Source: Nitrospinota bacterium (GTDB taxonomy: Bacteria; UBA8248). From it: 17,136 nt of DNA. Below the pieces are notes generated by a model that was given only the letters and a program-made list of their open reading frames with translations, was not told the origin of the DNA and did not search any database. The stretch is taken from the NCBI GenBank assembly GCA_003506735.1, contig DNYS01000266.1, forward strand, positions 10,353-27,488, read 5' to 3'. Position numbers and translations under genes: made by a program. Shown here one piece after another: positions 6,569 to 17,136 of this stretch; the stretch's first letter is position 1; the number at the start of each line of letters is the position of its first letter.

Positions 6569-7631
6569 TCCCGGCCGCATCTCGGCAAGCGATTTGATCG
6601 AATTTGCAGCCGAAGTAACCGAATCCCTGGGAGCGCCGCCGGACCGCGCCCGCGTGACGGCCGAGGTGCTTGCGGCCGCGGATCTGAGGGGGATTTCCAG
6701 CCACGGGGTGGCGGGCGGAACGGGCCTTCGTGAGCTTGTCGATCGAATTCCGCTGGACGCCATCGACGCGGCCGCCCTGCCCGAGGTTCGGCAGAAAGAG
6801 GGCTGGGCCGTCGCCTCCATGAACGCCAAAGGAGGGCTCGGACACCCCGCGGCGATGGAGGCCGCCCATCTGGCCGGCGATCTGGCCGAGGAGTTCGGAA
6901 CGGGGCGGGTTCATGTCTACGACGCGAACCATTTCGGCGCGGCCTGCGTCTATGTCGAAGCCCTGATCGCGCGGGGATTCGCCGCCCGCGCCACCTGCAC
7001 CGCGGGCGCGTGGATGATTCCCTTCGGCGGAAACCGGATCCGCATGGGGACCAACCCCATCGCCTGGGGGATGCCCTGCGGCGATGAGGCCATCGTCATC
7101 GACATCGCCACGACCCAGCGGGCGGTGAGCCCGGCCATCCGGGCCGTGCGGGGAGGCTTTCCCATTCCCCCCGATTACTTCAAGGACAAGGACGGCAACA
7201 TTCTCGAAGGAATTGTCTCCTACGAAAGCCTTCTGGCGGGGTCGGTGCTGCCCCTGGGAGGGGAAGCCTTCGGCTACAAGGGATCGGGCCTGAACATTCT
7301 CGTTGAGTTGGACAACGTGATCGGCGGGGGCTCCACCAAGCGGATCAAGACCATGCGCGAGACGCCCAAAAGCCGCGTGTCGCAGACCTTCGAAGCCTGG
7401 CGGATCGACTTTCTTTATCCCGAAGAAGAAGCCCGCCAGCGCCTCGCCGACACCGTCTGCGACATCCGGGAACACGGGGCCCCCGATATGCTCCTGCCCG
7501 GCGAGCGGGAAGCCCGGCGAAAGGCCGAGGCCGAGGCGAACGGCATTCCCTACGAAGAGGCCCAGTGGGAGATGCTTCGCGGCATCTCGGCCGACACTGG
7601 AATTCGCGTTCCCGATCCGATCTCGGGCTAA
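6549..7631 (+). CDS. Ldh2-family NAD(P)-dependent oxidoreductase (malate/L-lactate/ureidoglycolate dehydrogenase type)
   Basis: This 360-residue protein matches the Ldh2/MDH2 family, a fold distinct from classical Rossmann dehydrogenases. Visible signatures, in order, are DLRGISSHGV (45-54), YDANHFGAA with the catalytic-type His128, GTNPIAWGMP (167-176), DIATTQRAVSP and LPLGGEAFGYKGSG. Members reduce or oxidise 2-hydroxy acids such as malate, lactate, ureidoglycolate or sulfolactate; the substrate here is unknown. Two starts are possible, ATG 6549 and ATG 6561. Neither has a good ribosome binding site, and both lie inside the end of the kinase-like gene, which suggests translational coupling. 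The gene ends 35 bases from the convergent CBS-domain gene. Confidence 0.9.
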   Translation: MFPKMSDPGRISASDLIEFAAEVTESLGAPPDRARVTAEVLAAADLRGISSHGVAGGTGLRELVDRIPLDAIDAAALPEVRQKEGWAVASMNAKGGLGHPAAMEAAHLAGDLAEEFGTGRVHVYDANHFGAACVYVEALIARGFAARATCTAGAWMIPFGGNRIRMGTNPIAWGMPCGDEAIVIDIATTQRAVSPAIRAVRGGFPIPPDYFKDKDGNILEGIVSYESLLAGSVLPLGGEAFGYKGSGLNILVELDNVIGGGSTKRIKTMRETPKSRVSQTFEAWRIDFLYPEEEARQRLADTVCDIREHGAPDMLLPGEREARRKAEAEANGIPYEEAQWEMLRGISADTGIRVPDPISG

Positions 7632-7641
7632 CGGCGGGGCT

Positions 7642-7656
7642 GCCGGAGGGCCCGGC
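7642..7656. terminator. Small hairpin in the convergent gap
   Basis: GCCGG (7642-7646) and CCGGC (7652-7656) with a 5-base loop occupy the 35-base space between the Ldh2-family gene and the end of the long minus-strand cluster. There is no clear T-run on either strand. It is the only terminator candidate I see for either unit. Confidence 0.22.
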
Positions 7657-7666
7657 GGCGGATAAT

Positions 7667-8950
7667 TTATTCGGAGGGATCGTCCTCGGCGGGAGGACGG
7701 GCGGGCTCGCGCCCGCATCTGATTTTCTCGATTTGGCGATCCGTCGCTTCGGTCACCGTGAATTTCCAGCCGTCCACCGAAATTTGCTCGCCCGGTTTCG
7801 GGATGCGTGCGAACACCTCGAGCAGGTAGCCTCCCAGCGTCTCGTAGTCGCCATCCGGAATCGGGACCGAGAGCTCTTCCTTGACCGCTTCGACCTCCAT
7901 CCGGGCGTCCACCAGGATATTGCTGTCCGCGAGGTGTTGATACAGCCGGCCCTCGTCCACGTCGTATTCGTCGCTGATCTCGCCGACGATTTCCTCGACC
8001 AGGTCTTCTATCGTCACGACGCCCACGCAGCCGCCGTACTCGTCCACGGCCACTGCGAGCTTGATTTTTTCCCGCCGCATCTCTTCGAGGAGATCGTCGG
8101 CCGGCTTGGACTCGGGCACAAAATATGGCGGCCGCACCAACTCTGGTTTTAGCTTGAGGGGGCCCCGGGCTTCCTCGCCGATGGCGATGATGTCCCGGGC
8201 ATTGACCACGCCGACGATGTGATGAATCTCCTCTTTGTATATGAGAATGCTCGAATGCCCGGCCGTCTTGATCCGCTCGATGACATCCTCGATTCCCAAT
8301 TCTTCATCCACGGCGGAAACCTCCACCTGGGGGACCATGACGTTCGCGACATCCAGCCCGCCGAACGACAGGATGCGACCGATCATTTTCCGCTCGCCCG
8401 CCCGCAAATCACCCTCGCTGGGCTCTTCCACCAGGATTTCGAGTTCCTGGCGCGTGACGAACGGACTGCTGTGCCCGCCGTCATTTCTGCTCAGGACCGA
8501 CCGGATCAAGCGGTTGAGAAGCCAGACGAAGGGATAGACAACGCTCCTTGCCCGCCAGACCAGCCGGGCCAGCCGGGGAGCGAGAATGTCCGCCCGGTCC
8601 TGACAGTAGCTCTTCGGAACGACCTCGCCGAAGATCACCAGGATCGGAATGACCACCAGGACCGACAATAGCTCTCCGTACCGGGGTCCGGCGATATCGA
8701 TTGCCACATAGGTGGCGAGCGTTACGTTGGTCACGAAAAACGTATTGTGGCAGGTCAAGATGGTGCCCATGAGCCACTCGGGCGCATCGAGGAGGCGAAG
8801 GGCCGTCTCGGCGCCCTTATCGCCCCCCTTCGCCAGGGAGCGGAGCCGGGCCCGGTTCGCCGAGATGATGGCGATCTCCGAGCCCGAAAACACCGCCTCG
8901 CCCAAAAGAAGCAAGATTCCGATAAAAATCAAGAGGGTGGTGGACATCAT
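7667..8950 (-). CDS. CNNM/CorC-family membrane protein with CBS domains (second of a pair)
   Basis: The protein has 427 residues. An N-terminal DUF21/CNNM membrane domain (about 1-145) includes [20 protein letters not shown] and [12 protein letters not shown] pair (about 195-330) contains [12 protein letters not shown] and ends [21 protein letters not shown] CorC_HlyC-type C-terminal domain follows (about 345-410). Such proteins are called hemolysin-like or CorC, and are linked to Mg2+ or other divalent-cation transport in the inner membrane. The start ATG at 8950 overlaps the stop of the upstream paralogue as ATGA, so the two are very likely co-translated. The gene is the last of the minus-strand cluster. 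The C-terminal tail is Pro/Glu/Asp-rich. Confidence 0.92.
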   Translation of the reverse strand: MMSTTLLIFIGILLLLGEAVFSGSEIAIISANRARLRSLAKGGDKGAETALRLLDAPEWLMGTILTCHNTFFVTNVTLATYVAIDIAGPRYGELLSVLVVIPILVIFGEVVPKSYCQDRADILAPRLARLVWRARSVVYPFVWLLNRLIRSVLSRNDGGHSSPFVTRQELEILVEEPSEGDLRAGERKMIGRILSFGGLDVANVMVPQVEVSAVDEELGIEDVIERIKTAGHSSILIYKEEIHHIVGVVNARDIIAIGEEARGPLKLKPELVRPPYFVPESKPADDLLEEMRREKIKLAVAVDEYGGCVGVVTIEDLVEEIVGEISDEYDVDEGRLYQHLADSNILVDARMEVEAVKEELSVPIPDGDYETLGGYLLEVFARIPKPGEQISVDGWKFTVTEATDRQIEKIRCGREPARPPAEDDPSE

Positions 8951-10221
8951 TCGCCCTTCTCAATCTTCTCTGCGCGCACCCGGACCACGCGCGTTTGATC
9001 CGCCTCGAGGACGATGAACTCGACCCCGCCGTGAGAAACCCGATCGCCCGCCTCCGGCACGCGGCCCACCAGGGTAAACACCAGGCCGCCCACCGTATGG
9101 ACATCCGGATAATCCGAAAGGCGCCAGCCCGTTTGCTCCCTGAATTCGGGCAGCAGAAGCCGCGCCTGGCACAGGAACGAGCCGTCATCCTGCTTTTCGA
9201 TTTCGGCTTCTTCCTCCTCATCGAACTCATCGCGGATCTCCCCGAAAATTTCATCGAGCAAATCCGCCATGGTCACCAATCCGGTCACCCCGCCGAACTC
9301 GTCGGCCACGATGGCCAGGTGCGTTCTCTCCTGCCGGAGAAGCCGGAAAAGCGCGTCGAGCTTCGTTCCCTCGGGCACGATCAGCGGCTTGCGGAGCATC
9401 TCCCGGGTCAACACCCGGTCCGCCTCGAAAGACGTCTGGTGAAAGACTTCGAGAAAATCCTTCAGATACAAAATGCCCACGATATGATCGCGGTCGCCCT
9501 CGTAGACGGGCACGCGCGAATAGGCCGCCTCCCTCACGAGCCCCGCGACATCGCTCAGAGGGATTCCGGCCTCCCAGCATTCCATGTCCGTCCGTGGAAT
9601 CGTGATCTCGCCCACCGTACGGTCGTGAAACTCGAAAATATTCCGGATATAGGTCCGCTCCGTGGCGTCGAGTTCGCCCTCCTCCAGGCCCGCTTCGACC
9701 AGGGTGAGAAATTCGTCCTCCATCAGGATGTTGCTCTGATCCCGGGTCCCCGCGCCGAGCAGGGAAAGCACCGCGTTGGAGATAATGAGAAACACCCAGC
9801 GGAGCGGATGAATCAGCCTCGTGAACAGGGCCAACGGAACCGCGAGAATCCGGGCAAACGATTCGGGATAACGGGCCGCCACGGACTTCGGGGTAATTTC
9901 TCCGAACACCATCAGAAGCGGAATCATCAGGATCGGCGCGAGCCAGGTCTGCCCCTCGCCCAGCAGGAGCACCACGCTCCCGGTAAAGAGCGCCGAGGCG
10001 ATGATATTGACGATCTCGTTTCCCATGAGGATGGAGATGATCAGCCGTCGGGGCCGCTCAAGGAGCAACCCGATCCGCTCGCCAAGCTTGCTCTCTTTAC
10101 GAAGGGTTCGTACGCGAACGCGGCTCAGGGAGAAAAACGCCGTCTCGCTCGCCGAAAAGCAGGCAGAAAGGCACATCAGCAGGACAAAAGCGGCGAGCCG
10201 GAGAATGATTCCCGCTTCCAC
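8947..10221 (-). CDS. CNNM/CorC-family membrane protein with CBS domains (first of a pair)
   Basis: The protein has 424 residues with the same three-part layout as its neighbour: a DUF21/CNNM membrane domain with SACFSASETAFFSLSRVRV and FGEITPKS, a CBS pair (TIPRTDMECWEAG to DEFGGVTGLVTMADLLDEIF), and a CorC_HlyC C-terminal domain. The two proteins are clearly homologous but well diverged, unlike the DinB pair. A probable divalent-cation transport or homeostasis role at the inner membrane follows from the family. Translation begins at a GTG (10221) with GGGGG seven bases upstream. The acidic stretch FDEEEEAEIEKQDD lies between the CBS and C-terminal domains. It lies 119 bases after galU. Confidence 0.92.
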   Translation of the reverse strand: MEAGIILRLAAFVLLMCLSACFSASETAFFSLSRVRVRTLRKESKLGERIGLLLERPRRLIISILMGNEIVNIIASALFTGSVVLLLGEGQTWLAPILMIPLLMVFGEITPKSVAARYPESFARILAVPLALFTRLIHPLRWVFLIISNAVLSLLGAGTRDQSNILMEDEFLTLVEAGLEEGELDATERTYIRNIFEFHDRTVGEITIPRTDMECWEAGIPLSDVAGLVREAAYSRVPVYEGDRDHIVGILYLKDFLEVFHQTSFEADRVLTREMLRKPLIVPEGTKLDALFRLLRQERTHLAIVADEFGGVTGLVTMADLLDEIFGEIRDEFDEEEEAEIEKQDDGSFLCQARLLLPEFREQTGWRLSDYPDVHTVGGLVFTLVGRVPEAGDRVSHGGVEFIVLEADQTRVVRVRAEKIEKGE

Positions 10222-10238
10222 GGCTTAGCCCCCGAAAC

Positions 10239-10264
10239 GCAGGCGGATGTGCATACCCGCCCGC
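10239..10264 (-). promoter_or_regulatory. Hairpin in the leader between galU and the first CNNM gene
   Basis: On the minus strand GCGGGCGG (10257-10264) can pair with CCGCCTGC (10239-10246) over eight positions, including one G-T wobble, around a 10-base loop. It ends about 17 bases before the GTG start of the downstream gene. No long T-run follows. It may be a leader structure, a weak terminator for galU or chance. Confidence 0.3.
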
Positions 10265-10340
10265 TCCCACTTGGGGGCAGGAATTCGCCGATGACGCGAG
10301 TCCGGAGGTTGGGGCTCATCCGGAGGGCCCGAAGGGGACA

Positions 10341-11216
10341 TTACAAATCCAAGCTCCTCAAATAATCCCTGAACGCCGGACCGATGTCGCTTCGATCCAG
10401 CGCATATTCCACCGTCGCCTGCAAAAACCCGAGCTTGTCTCCCGCATCAAACCGCTTGCCCTCGAATTCGTAGGCATAGACCGGCATTTGGTCCATCAGG
10501 AGACGAATCCCGTCGGTGAGTTGAATTTCCCCATTGGCATCGGGGACAACGTTTTCGAGGCATCCAAAAATTTCGGGCGGAAGAATATAGCGCCCGATGA
10601 CCGCCAGATTCGAGGGCGCCTCATCCGCTGGCGGCTTCTCCACCATTCCCTTCAAGGGCGTCAGGCGCGGACCCGGCGGAGCCTCATCCGAGGGAACGGC
10701 GGCCCCGTACTTGGAAATTTCCTTCCGCGGAACCTCCATTACGGAAACGATGGCCCCTCCATGGGCTTCATGGATTTCGGCCATCTGTCCGATCGCCGGC
10801 TTCTCGCCCCGGATGATGTCGTCGCTCAAAATGACCGCAAACGGCTCATCTCCCACCACGTCCTTGGCGCAAAGAACCGCATGGCCCAGGCCGCGGGGGT
10901 TTTTCTGGCGGATGGACACGACACGCGCCTTATCGGCCACCTCCCTCACCACCGAAAGCAACTCCTTGTTCCCGCGCTTCGATAGATGCTCCTCAAGCTC
11001 ATAGGATACGTCAAAATGATCCACTACCGAGACTTTTCCGCGCCCGGTGATGAAAATGATCTCATCGATTCCCGCGTCCAAAGCCTCCTGGACGCCTATC
11101 TGGATTTGAGGAATATCCACGATGGGAAGCATTTCCTTGGGAACAGCTTTGGTCGCGGGCAAAAACCGGGTTCCCAGCCCCGCAGCGGGAAATACGGCCT
11201 TGCGGATTTTACTCAT
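10341..11216 (-). CDS. galU: UTP--glucose-1-phosphate uridylyltransferase
   Basis: This 291-residue protein is a full-length GalU. The N-terminal nucleotide-binding signature AAGLGTRFLPATKAVPKEML (11-30) is intact, followed by TGRGK, GLGHAVLCAKDVVGDEPFAV, the SDD metal-site region, VEKPPADEAPSNLAVIGRY and GEIQLTDGIRLL. It makes UDP-glucose from UTP and glucose 1-phosphate in the cytoplasm, feeding LPS, capsule and glycogen-type synthesis. One oddity is VDIPQIQIGVQEA, where GalU and GtaB proteins normally have VDKPxIQY; a Lys and a Tyr that are nearly invariant in the family are both Ile. The start ATG 11216 lacks a strong ribosome binding site. A promoter-like element and inverted repeat precede it, although it also lies downstream of ligA on the same strand. 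Confidence 0.95.
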   Translation of the reverse strand: MSKIRKAVFPAAGLGTRFLPATKAVPKEMLPIVDIPQIQIGVQEALDAGIDEIIFITGRGKVSVVDHFDVSYELEEHLSKRGNKELLSVVREVADKARVVSIRQKNPRGLGHAVLCAKDVVGDEPFAVILSDDIIRGEKPAIGQMAEIHEAHGGAIVSVMEVPRKEISKYGAAVPSDEAPPGPRLTPLKGMVEKPPADEAPSNLAVIGRYILPPEIFGCLENVVPDANGEIQLTDGIRLLMDQMPVYAYEFEGKRFDAGDKLGFLQATVEYALDRSDIGPAFRDYLRSLDL

Positions 11217-11263
11217 ACGGGTGGCCCGCTCGCAGGAAATGCCGTTGGGTGACTGGATGGGGG

Positions 11264-11287
11264 TATCGGGTCGTCCATTGCCCGATA
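11264..11287. repeat. Inverted repeat at the galU promoter
   Basis: TATCGGG (11264-11270) and CCCGATA (11281-11287) are perfect 7-base arms separated by 10 bases. They begin one base after the -10 box of the candidate galU promoter, a typical operator position, or would form a hairpin at the 5' end of the galU transcript. Confidence 0.4.
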
Positions 11288-14466
<3,179 letters not shown>

Positions 14467-14469
14467 AAG

Positions 14470-14502
14470 AAAAAAACTCCCCGGCGGATCACCGCCGGAG
14501 AA
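14470..14502 (-). promoter_or_regulatory. Terminator-like hairpin covering the cpoB ribosome binding site
   Basis: On the minus strand TTCTCCGGCGG (14492-14502) can pair with CCGCCGGGGAG (14477-14487) across all 11 positions, allowing two G-T wobbles, around a TGAT loop. The core CCGGCGG/CCGCCGG is perfect. Seven T follow at once (14470-14476), and the cpoB ATG (14464-14466) comes three bases later. The GGGGAG that would be the cpoB ribosome binding site is in the 3' arm. It looks like an intrinsic terminator or attenuator placed between pal and cpoB. Confidence 0.65.
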
Positions 14503-14529
14503 TCCTTTGGGTCGCGACAAATAAGATCC

Positions 14530-15120
14530 TTAATTCATTCCCGCGGGAACACCGCCAATGACGTTGAACTTCGCCCGGCGGTTTTTGGCCCACGCCAGTT
14601 CGTGACTTCTCGCATCGGCCGGACGCTCTTCGCCATAACTCACAGTATCGATTCGCGATGCGGAGACGCCCAGCGATACCAGATAATCCTTGGTTGTCTG
14701 GGCGCGCCGGTGACCCAGGGCCACGTTGTATTCCGCCGTGCCCCGTTCGTCGCAATGCCCTTCGATCTGGATGCGAAGGGTCGGGAATTCGAGCAGGAAC
14801 TGCGCCTTGCGGTCCAGCCCGGAGCGCATGTCCGGCCTGATTTCCGACAAATCAAAATCGAAATATACGAGATCGCTTTCAAATTCACTCAGCGTTCTTT
14901 TAAAAGAAGCTCTTTTGCGCCTGCGATCCGACTCCGTCATGCTCCCTTCGCTCATGGCTTTGCGAGGTGCCGACTTTGACGATGACTTTTTCAAATTCGG
15001 CATATACGTATTTACCGCCTCGCCGGATTTTACCGTCTGCTCTGCACATCCGGCCGCAAGCAACAAGACTCCACCTACAACAGCGAATTTGAAATGCTTG
15101 GCATATCCCGTCGCGAACAT
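14530..15120 (-). CDS. pal: Peptidoglycan-associated outer-membrane lipoprotein Pal
   Basis: This 196-residue lipoprotein has a signal peptide ending LLLAAGC, with Cys25 acylated. The C-terminal OmpA-like domain (about 80-190) shows VYFDFD, GHCDERGTAEYNVALGHRRA and SYGEERPAD; Asp124 and Arg139 sit at the positions that bind diaminopimelate of peptidoglycan. Pal anchors the outer membrane to the cell wall and binds TolB. The linker between anchor and domain (about 42-75) is rich in Ser, Lys and Arg (KKSSSKSAPRK, DRRRKR), more basic than in typical Pal proteins. ATG 15120 has GAGGAGG eight bases upstream (15129-15135). Its own promoter candidate lies in the 198-base gap after tolB. Confidence 0.96.
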   Translation of the reverse strand: MFATGYAKHFKFAVVGGVLLLAAGCAEQTVKSGEAVNTYMPNLKKSSSKSAPRKAMSEGSMTESDRRRKRASFKRTLSEFESDLVYFDFDLSEIRPDMRSGLDRKAQFLLEFPTLRIQIEGHCDERGTAEYNVALGHRRAQTTKDYLVSLGVSASRIDTVSYGEERPADARSHELAWAKNRRAKFNVIGGVPAGMN

Positions 15121-15262
15121 TTAAAAGTCCTCCTCGCAGCCCTCTGGAAAAATACGGTCAGAGCGGGAAACATGAAAATAAAGCCAATTTGCCTTTTTGG
15201 AAAAACACACCCCATCCCCAGGGCGGGATAACGCTCCCACAGCTTTTGATACACGACTGCTT

Positions 15263-15291
15263 AGTATAAGGCCTTGATGGGTAAGGGGCAA
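15263..15291 (-). promoter_or_regulatory. Candidate sigma-70 promoter for pal
   Basis: On the minus strand TTGCCC (15286-15291) is followed after an ideal 17 bases by TATACT (15263-15268), five of six matches to the -10 consensus. Transcription would begin near 15256, leaving a leader of about 135 bases before the pal ATG. The element lies in the tolB-pal gap, so pal and cpoB could be transcribed apart from tolA and tolB. Confidence 0.5.
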
Positions 15292-15298
15292 GCCTTAT
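15266..15298. repeat. Inverted repeat overlapping the pal promoter
   Basis: ATAAGGC (15266-15272) and GCCTTAT (15292-15298) are perfect 7-base arms separated by 19 bases. One arm abuts the -35 box and the other overlaps the -10 box of the pal promoter candidate. This could be an operator or, in tolB mRNA, a 3' hairpin starting about 20 bases after its stop. Confidence 0.4.
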
Positions 15299-15318
15299 CA
15301 CAAAAATTTCGGGCCACT

Positions 15319-16686
15319 TTACGGCAGGGCGGGGGACCAGGAAGGCCCCTGTCCGGGCTTCAGGCGCATCAACTGGGTACCCGCCGAGGTCATCACGTAA
15401 ACATATTTGCGCCCGGAGCGATCCGAGGAAAATGCAATATTTCTCCCATCCGGGGACCATGTGGGAGATTCATTCCGCCGCTGCCCCCCCGTCAGGCGGC
15501 GCAAATCGCTCCCGTCGGGGTTCACGGTGACGATATCGATGGAGGACCCATCCGTCACCCGGCCCGTAAATGCGATCCGATCCCCCCGGGGGCTCCATTC
15601 CGGCTCGGTATTATAGGTCCCCCGGCGTGTAATGCGCCTGACGCCGGCGCCATTCGTGTTCATCACATATATCTGAGGGGTGCCGGAGCGCCCGGATGAA
15701 AATACGATTTTTTTCCCGTCCGGAGAAAAGGCCGGCGAAACATCAACGCCGAAATTCCGGGTGAGGCGTTTTTTCACCCGGCTGAACATATCGTACAGGT
15801 AGATTTCGTAATTCCTGCCCGTCAGCTGGGCAAAGGCGAAATACCGGCTGTCCGGTGAAAAACTCCCCCCGATGGCCTGGAAGCGCCTGGAGCTGACCCG
15901 AAACTCCCTTCCCCCGTTCGTGGGGAGGATAAACACGCCCGGCGTTCTGGATTTAAACGAAGAGTAGGCCAGCCATTTGCCGTTGGGCGACCAGGCGGGG
16001 GCGTTGTTTCCCTGCCCGTTCCGGGTTACGCGGCGGAGGGAGGCGCCATCCCAGTCCATGATATAGATCTCGCCCCGATGCTTGTTCGATCGGCGCGACA
16101 CAAAAGCGAGCTGGGTATCGAAAACCCCCTTTTCTCCGGTAAACCGCTCGAGCACCGCATTGGCGAACCGATGGGCGAGCAGCCGCCAGTTGGAAGCGGG
16201 ATAGCGGTATCTTTTCCCGAGCTCCTGCACCCCGCGCGCGGTGTCGTAGAGATACATTTCGACTTCGATCGAGTCGCCAAAAATCCGGTAGCCGCCCTTC
16301 ACCAGCCCCTCGGCCTTGATGACATTCAGCCATTCCCGAAAGTTCTGATCTTTTTTGCGGATTCCGGCCGTGAGTGGATTTTCCAGAAATCCTTTCCGAT
16401 CCCTGACGAAAAACAGCCCGCTCCGCCGGAGGTCGGATTCGATGACCTTGGCAATCCGAAGGCCAAGCGGCTTGCGGCCGCCCGCCAATGGGCGCAACTC
16501 GGGGATGGCGAGCCGGATTTTTCTCACGTTGGGGGAGTAAATGTCGATGAAAACCCGCTCGTTGGCGGCTCCTTCGGCGGACCCGCCCGGGACGCCCGGC
16601 GCCGAAACCCCGGCGGCAAGGAGCCCGGCCATCAAAACCCTTCCGAGGCGGCAGGAGGATCCGCCGCCAGAACAATATTTGGTCAT
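15319..16686 (-). CDS. tolB: Tol-Pal system beta-propeller protein TolB
   Basis: This 455-residue periplasmic protein has an N-terminal signal region (basic start, hydrophobic VLMAGLLAAGVSA at about 17-29), an N-terminal TolB domain (about 43-180, VFIDIYSPNVRKIRLAIPEL), and a C-terminal propeller with six WSP/FSP-type motifs: WSPNGK, FSPDSR, FSPDGK, WSPRGD, WSPDGR and a final WSPAL. TolB binds Pal and, through its N-terminus, TolA, passing inner-membrane energy to the outer-membrane link. ATG 16686 has AGGAAA upstream. The gap from tolA is 13 bases, so the two are co-transcribed. The N-terminal domain style resembles TolB of deltaproteobacteria-like lineages. Confidence 0.96.
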   Translation of the reverse strand: MTKYCSGGGSSCRLGRVLMAGLLAAGVSAPGVPGGSAEGAANERVFIDIYSPNVRKIRLAIPELRPLAGGRKPLGLRIAKVIESDLRRSGLFFVRDRKGFLENPLTAGIRKKDQNFREWLNVIKAEGLVKGGYRIFGDSIEVEMYLYDTARGVQELGKRYRYPASNWRLLAHRFANAVLERFTGEKGVFDTQLAFVSRRSNKHRGEIYIMDWDGASLRRVTRNGQGNNAPAWSPNGKWLAYSSFKSRTPGVFILPTNGGREFRVSSRRFQAIGGSFSPDSRYFAFAQLTGRNYEIYLYDMFSRVKKRLTRNFGVDVSPAFSPDGKKIVFSSGRSGTPQIYVMNTNGAGVRRITRRGTYNTEPEWSPRGDRIAFTGRVTDGSSIDIVTVNPDGSDLRRLTGGQRRNESPTWSPDGRNIAFSSDRSGRKYVYVMTSAGTQLMRLKPGQGPSWSPALP

Positions 16687-16699
16687 ACAAAATTTCCTG

Positions 16700-17136
16700 T
16701 TACCGGCAAAAGGTCTGCCCGCAAAAACGGAAACCCAAAGGGAGCCATTTTTCTTTCACCGTATTGGGCGGAGGCGGCAGGGACGGATTCGCGGACCGCG
16801 CCACCGCGCGGAGCACCGCGTCGTCGTAAATCCGGTTGCCGCTGGATTTCTCGATTCGCAGCCCGCGTATCTTGCCCAACCGGGACACATCGAAGATGAC
16901 CTCGGTCTTGAGGCTCTTTATGTCGGCCAGGCTCCTTGGAATCGACCAGTTTCTTCTCACGCGGTCCGCGAGAAGGCCATAGTATCGCTCGATATCCCTG
17001 CGAGCGACGCCGCCGCTGCCCCCGCCGAGGCTGCCGCCTCCCTGGCCGTCGCCGCCCCCCTCGCCGGGATAGTCCGCCCTGGGTTTTGGGCGTTCGCCAA
17101 CCGCATTTCTCGCCAGTAATTCCCCGCTGTCCAAAG
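16700..17136 (-). CDS. tolA: TolA/TonB-like energy transducer, C-terminal part (cut by window edge)
   Basis: The frame is open to the right edge, so the N-terminal membrane anchor and most of the long linker are outside the window. About 144 residues are visible: a Gly-rich linker (GEGGGDGQGGGSLGGGSGG), then a C-terminal domain with ERYYGLLADRVRRNWSIP, TEVIFDVSRLGKIRGLRIEKSS, DDAVLRAVARSA and LPPPP, which matches TolA/TonB C-terminal domains. TolA spans the periplasm and couples the TolQ-TolR proton motor to TolB and Pal. The position directly before tolB supports tolA over tonB. Two Cys residues in the last seven residues (FCGQTFCR) could form a disulfide. Confidence 0.88.
   Translation of the reverse strand, partial: LDSGELLARNAVGERPKPRADYPGEGGGDGQGGGSLGGGSGGVARRDIERYYGLLADRVRRNWSIPRSLADIKSLKTEVIFDVSRLGKIRGLRIEKSSGNRIYDDAVLRAVARSANPSLPPPPNTVKEKWLPLGFRFCGQTFCR

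Noticed and set aside
6519..7718. 399-codon minus-strand open frame opposite the Ldh2-family gene
   Set aside because: The plus strand encodes a complete Ldh2 protein with all signatures; the opposite frame is composition-driven.
8995..10365. 456-codon plus-strand open frame opposite the first CNNM gene
   Set aside because: It mirrors a clear CNNM/CorC gene on the other strand. Its translation is rich in Arg, His, Pro and Gly with no domain pattern, as expected for antisense frames in GC-rich DNA.

Overview
The window is GC-rich DNA from a Gram-negative (diderm) bacterium. The evidence is a Tol-Pal cell-envelope cluster (TolA C-terminus, TolB, two lipoproteins with lipoboxes) beside an NAD-dependent DNA ligase. 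TolB and Pal look like those of proteobacteria or deltaproteobacteria-like lineages. The mix of a CaiB/BaiF CoA-transferase, an Ldh2-type dehydrogenase, EamA transporters and DinB-like proteins fits an environmental organism, but I cannot name a genus from sequence alone.

Left part (1-7631), a patchwork of short transcription units: an EamA transporter cut by the left edge (minus, start at 509); two tandem DinB-like genes of identical length (598-1993); a LOG-family phosphoribohydrolase converging on them (minus, 1980-2573); a class III CoA-transferase (2818-3996); a second EamA transporter (minus, 4321-5163); a Nudix hydrolase (5278-5727) followed by a compact terminator; then a two-gene unit made of a degenerate histidine-kinase-like protein (5825-6568) overlapping an Ldh2-family oxidoreductase (6549-7631). 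No single pathway links these genes.

Right part (7667-17136) is one long co-directional minus-strand cluster, in transcription order tolA (partial), tolB, pal, cpoB, ligA, galU and two CNNM/CorC-type CBS-domain membrane proteins that overlap by 4 bases. tolA to cpoB encode the envelope-spanning Tol-Pal machine, with tolQ and tolR expected just beyond the right edge. ligA and galU are housekeeping genes (DNA joining, UDP-glucose synthesis). Every intergenic gap of this cluster longer than about 60 bases holds an inverted repeat. The most striking is between pal and cpoB: a GC-rich hairpin followed by seven T, ending just before the cpoB start codon, with the cpoB ribosome binding site inside its 3' arm. 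Promoter-like sequences lie ahead of pal and galU, so the cluster is probably read from several promoters.

I found no CRISPR array, insertion sequence, tRNA or rRNA gene by eye. I see no clear multi-gene novel system. The best leads are the pal-cpoB hairpin, the kinase-like protein that has lost its phospho-acceptor and ATP-site residues, and the duplicated DinB pair.
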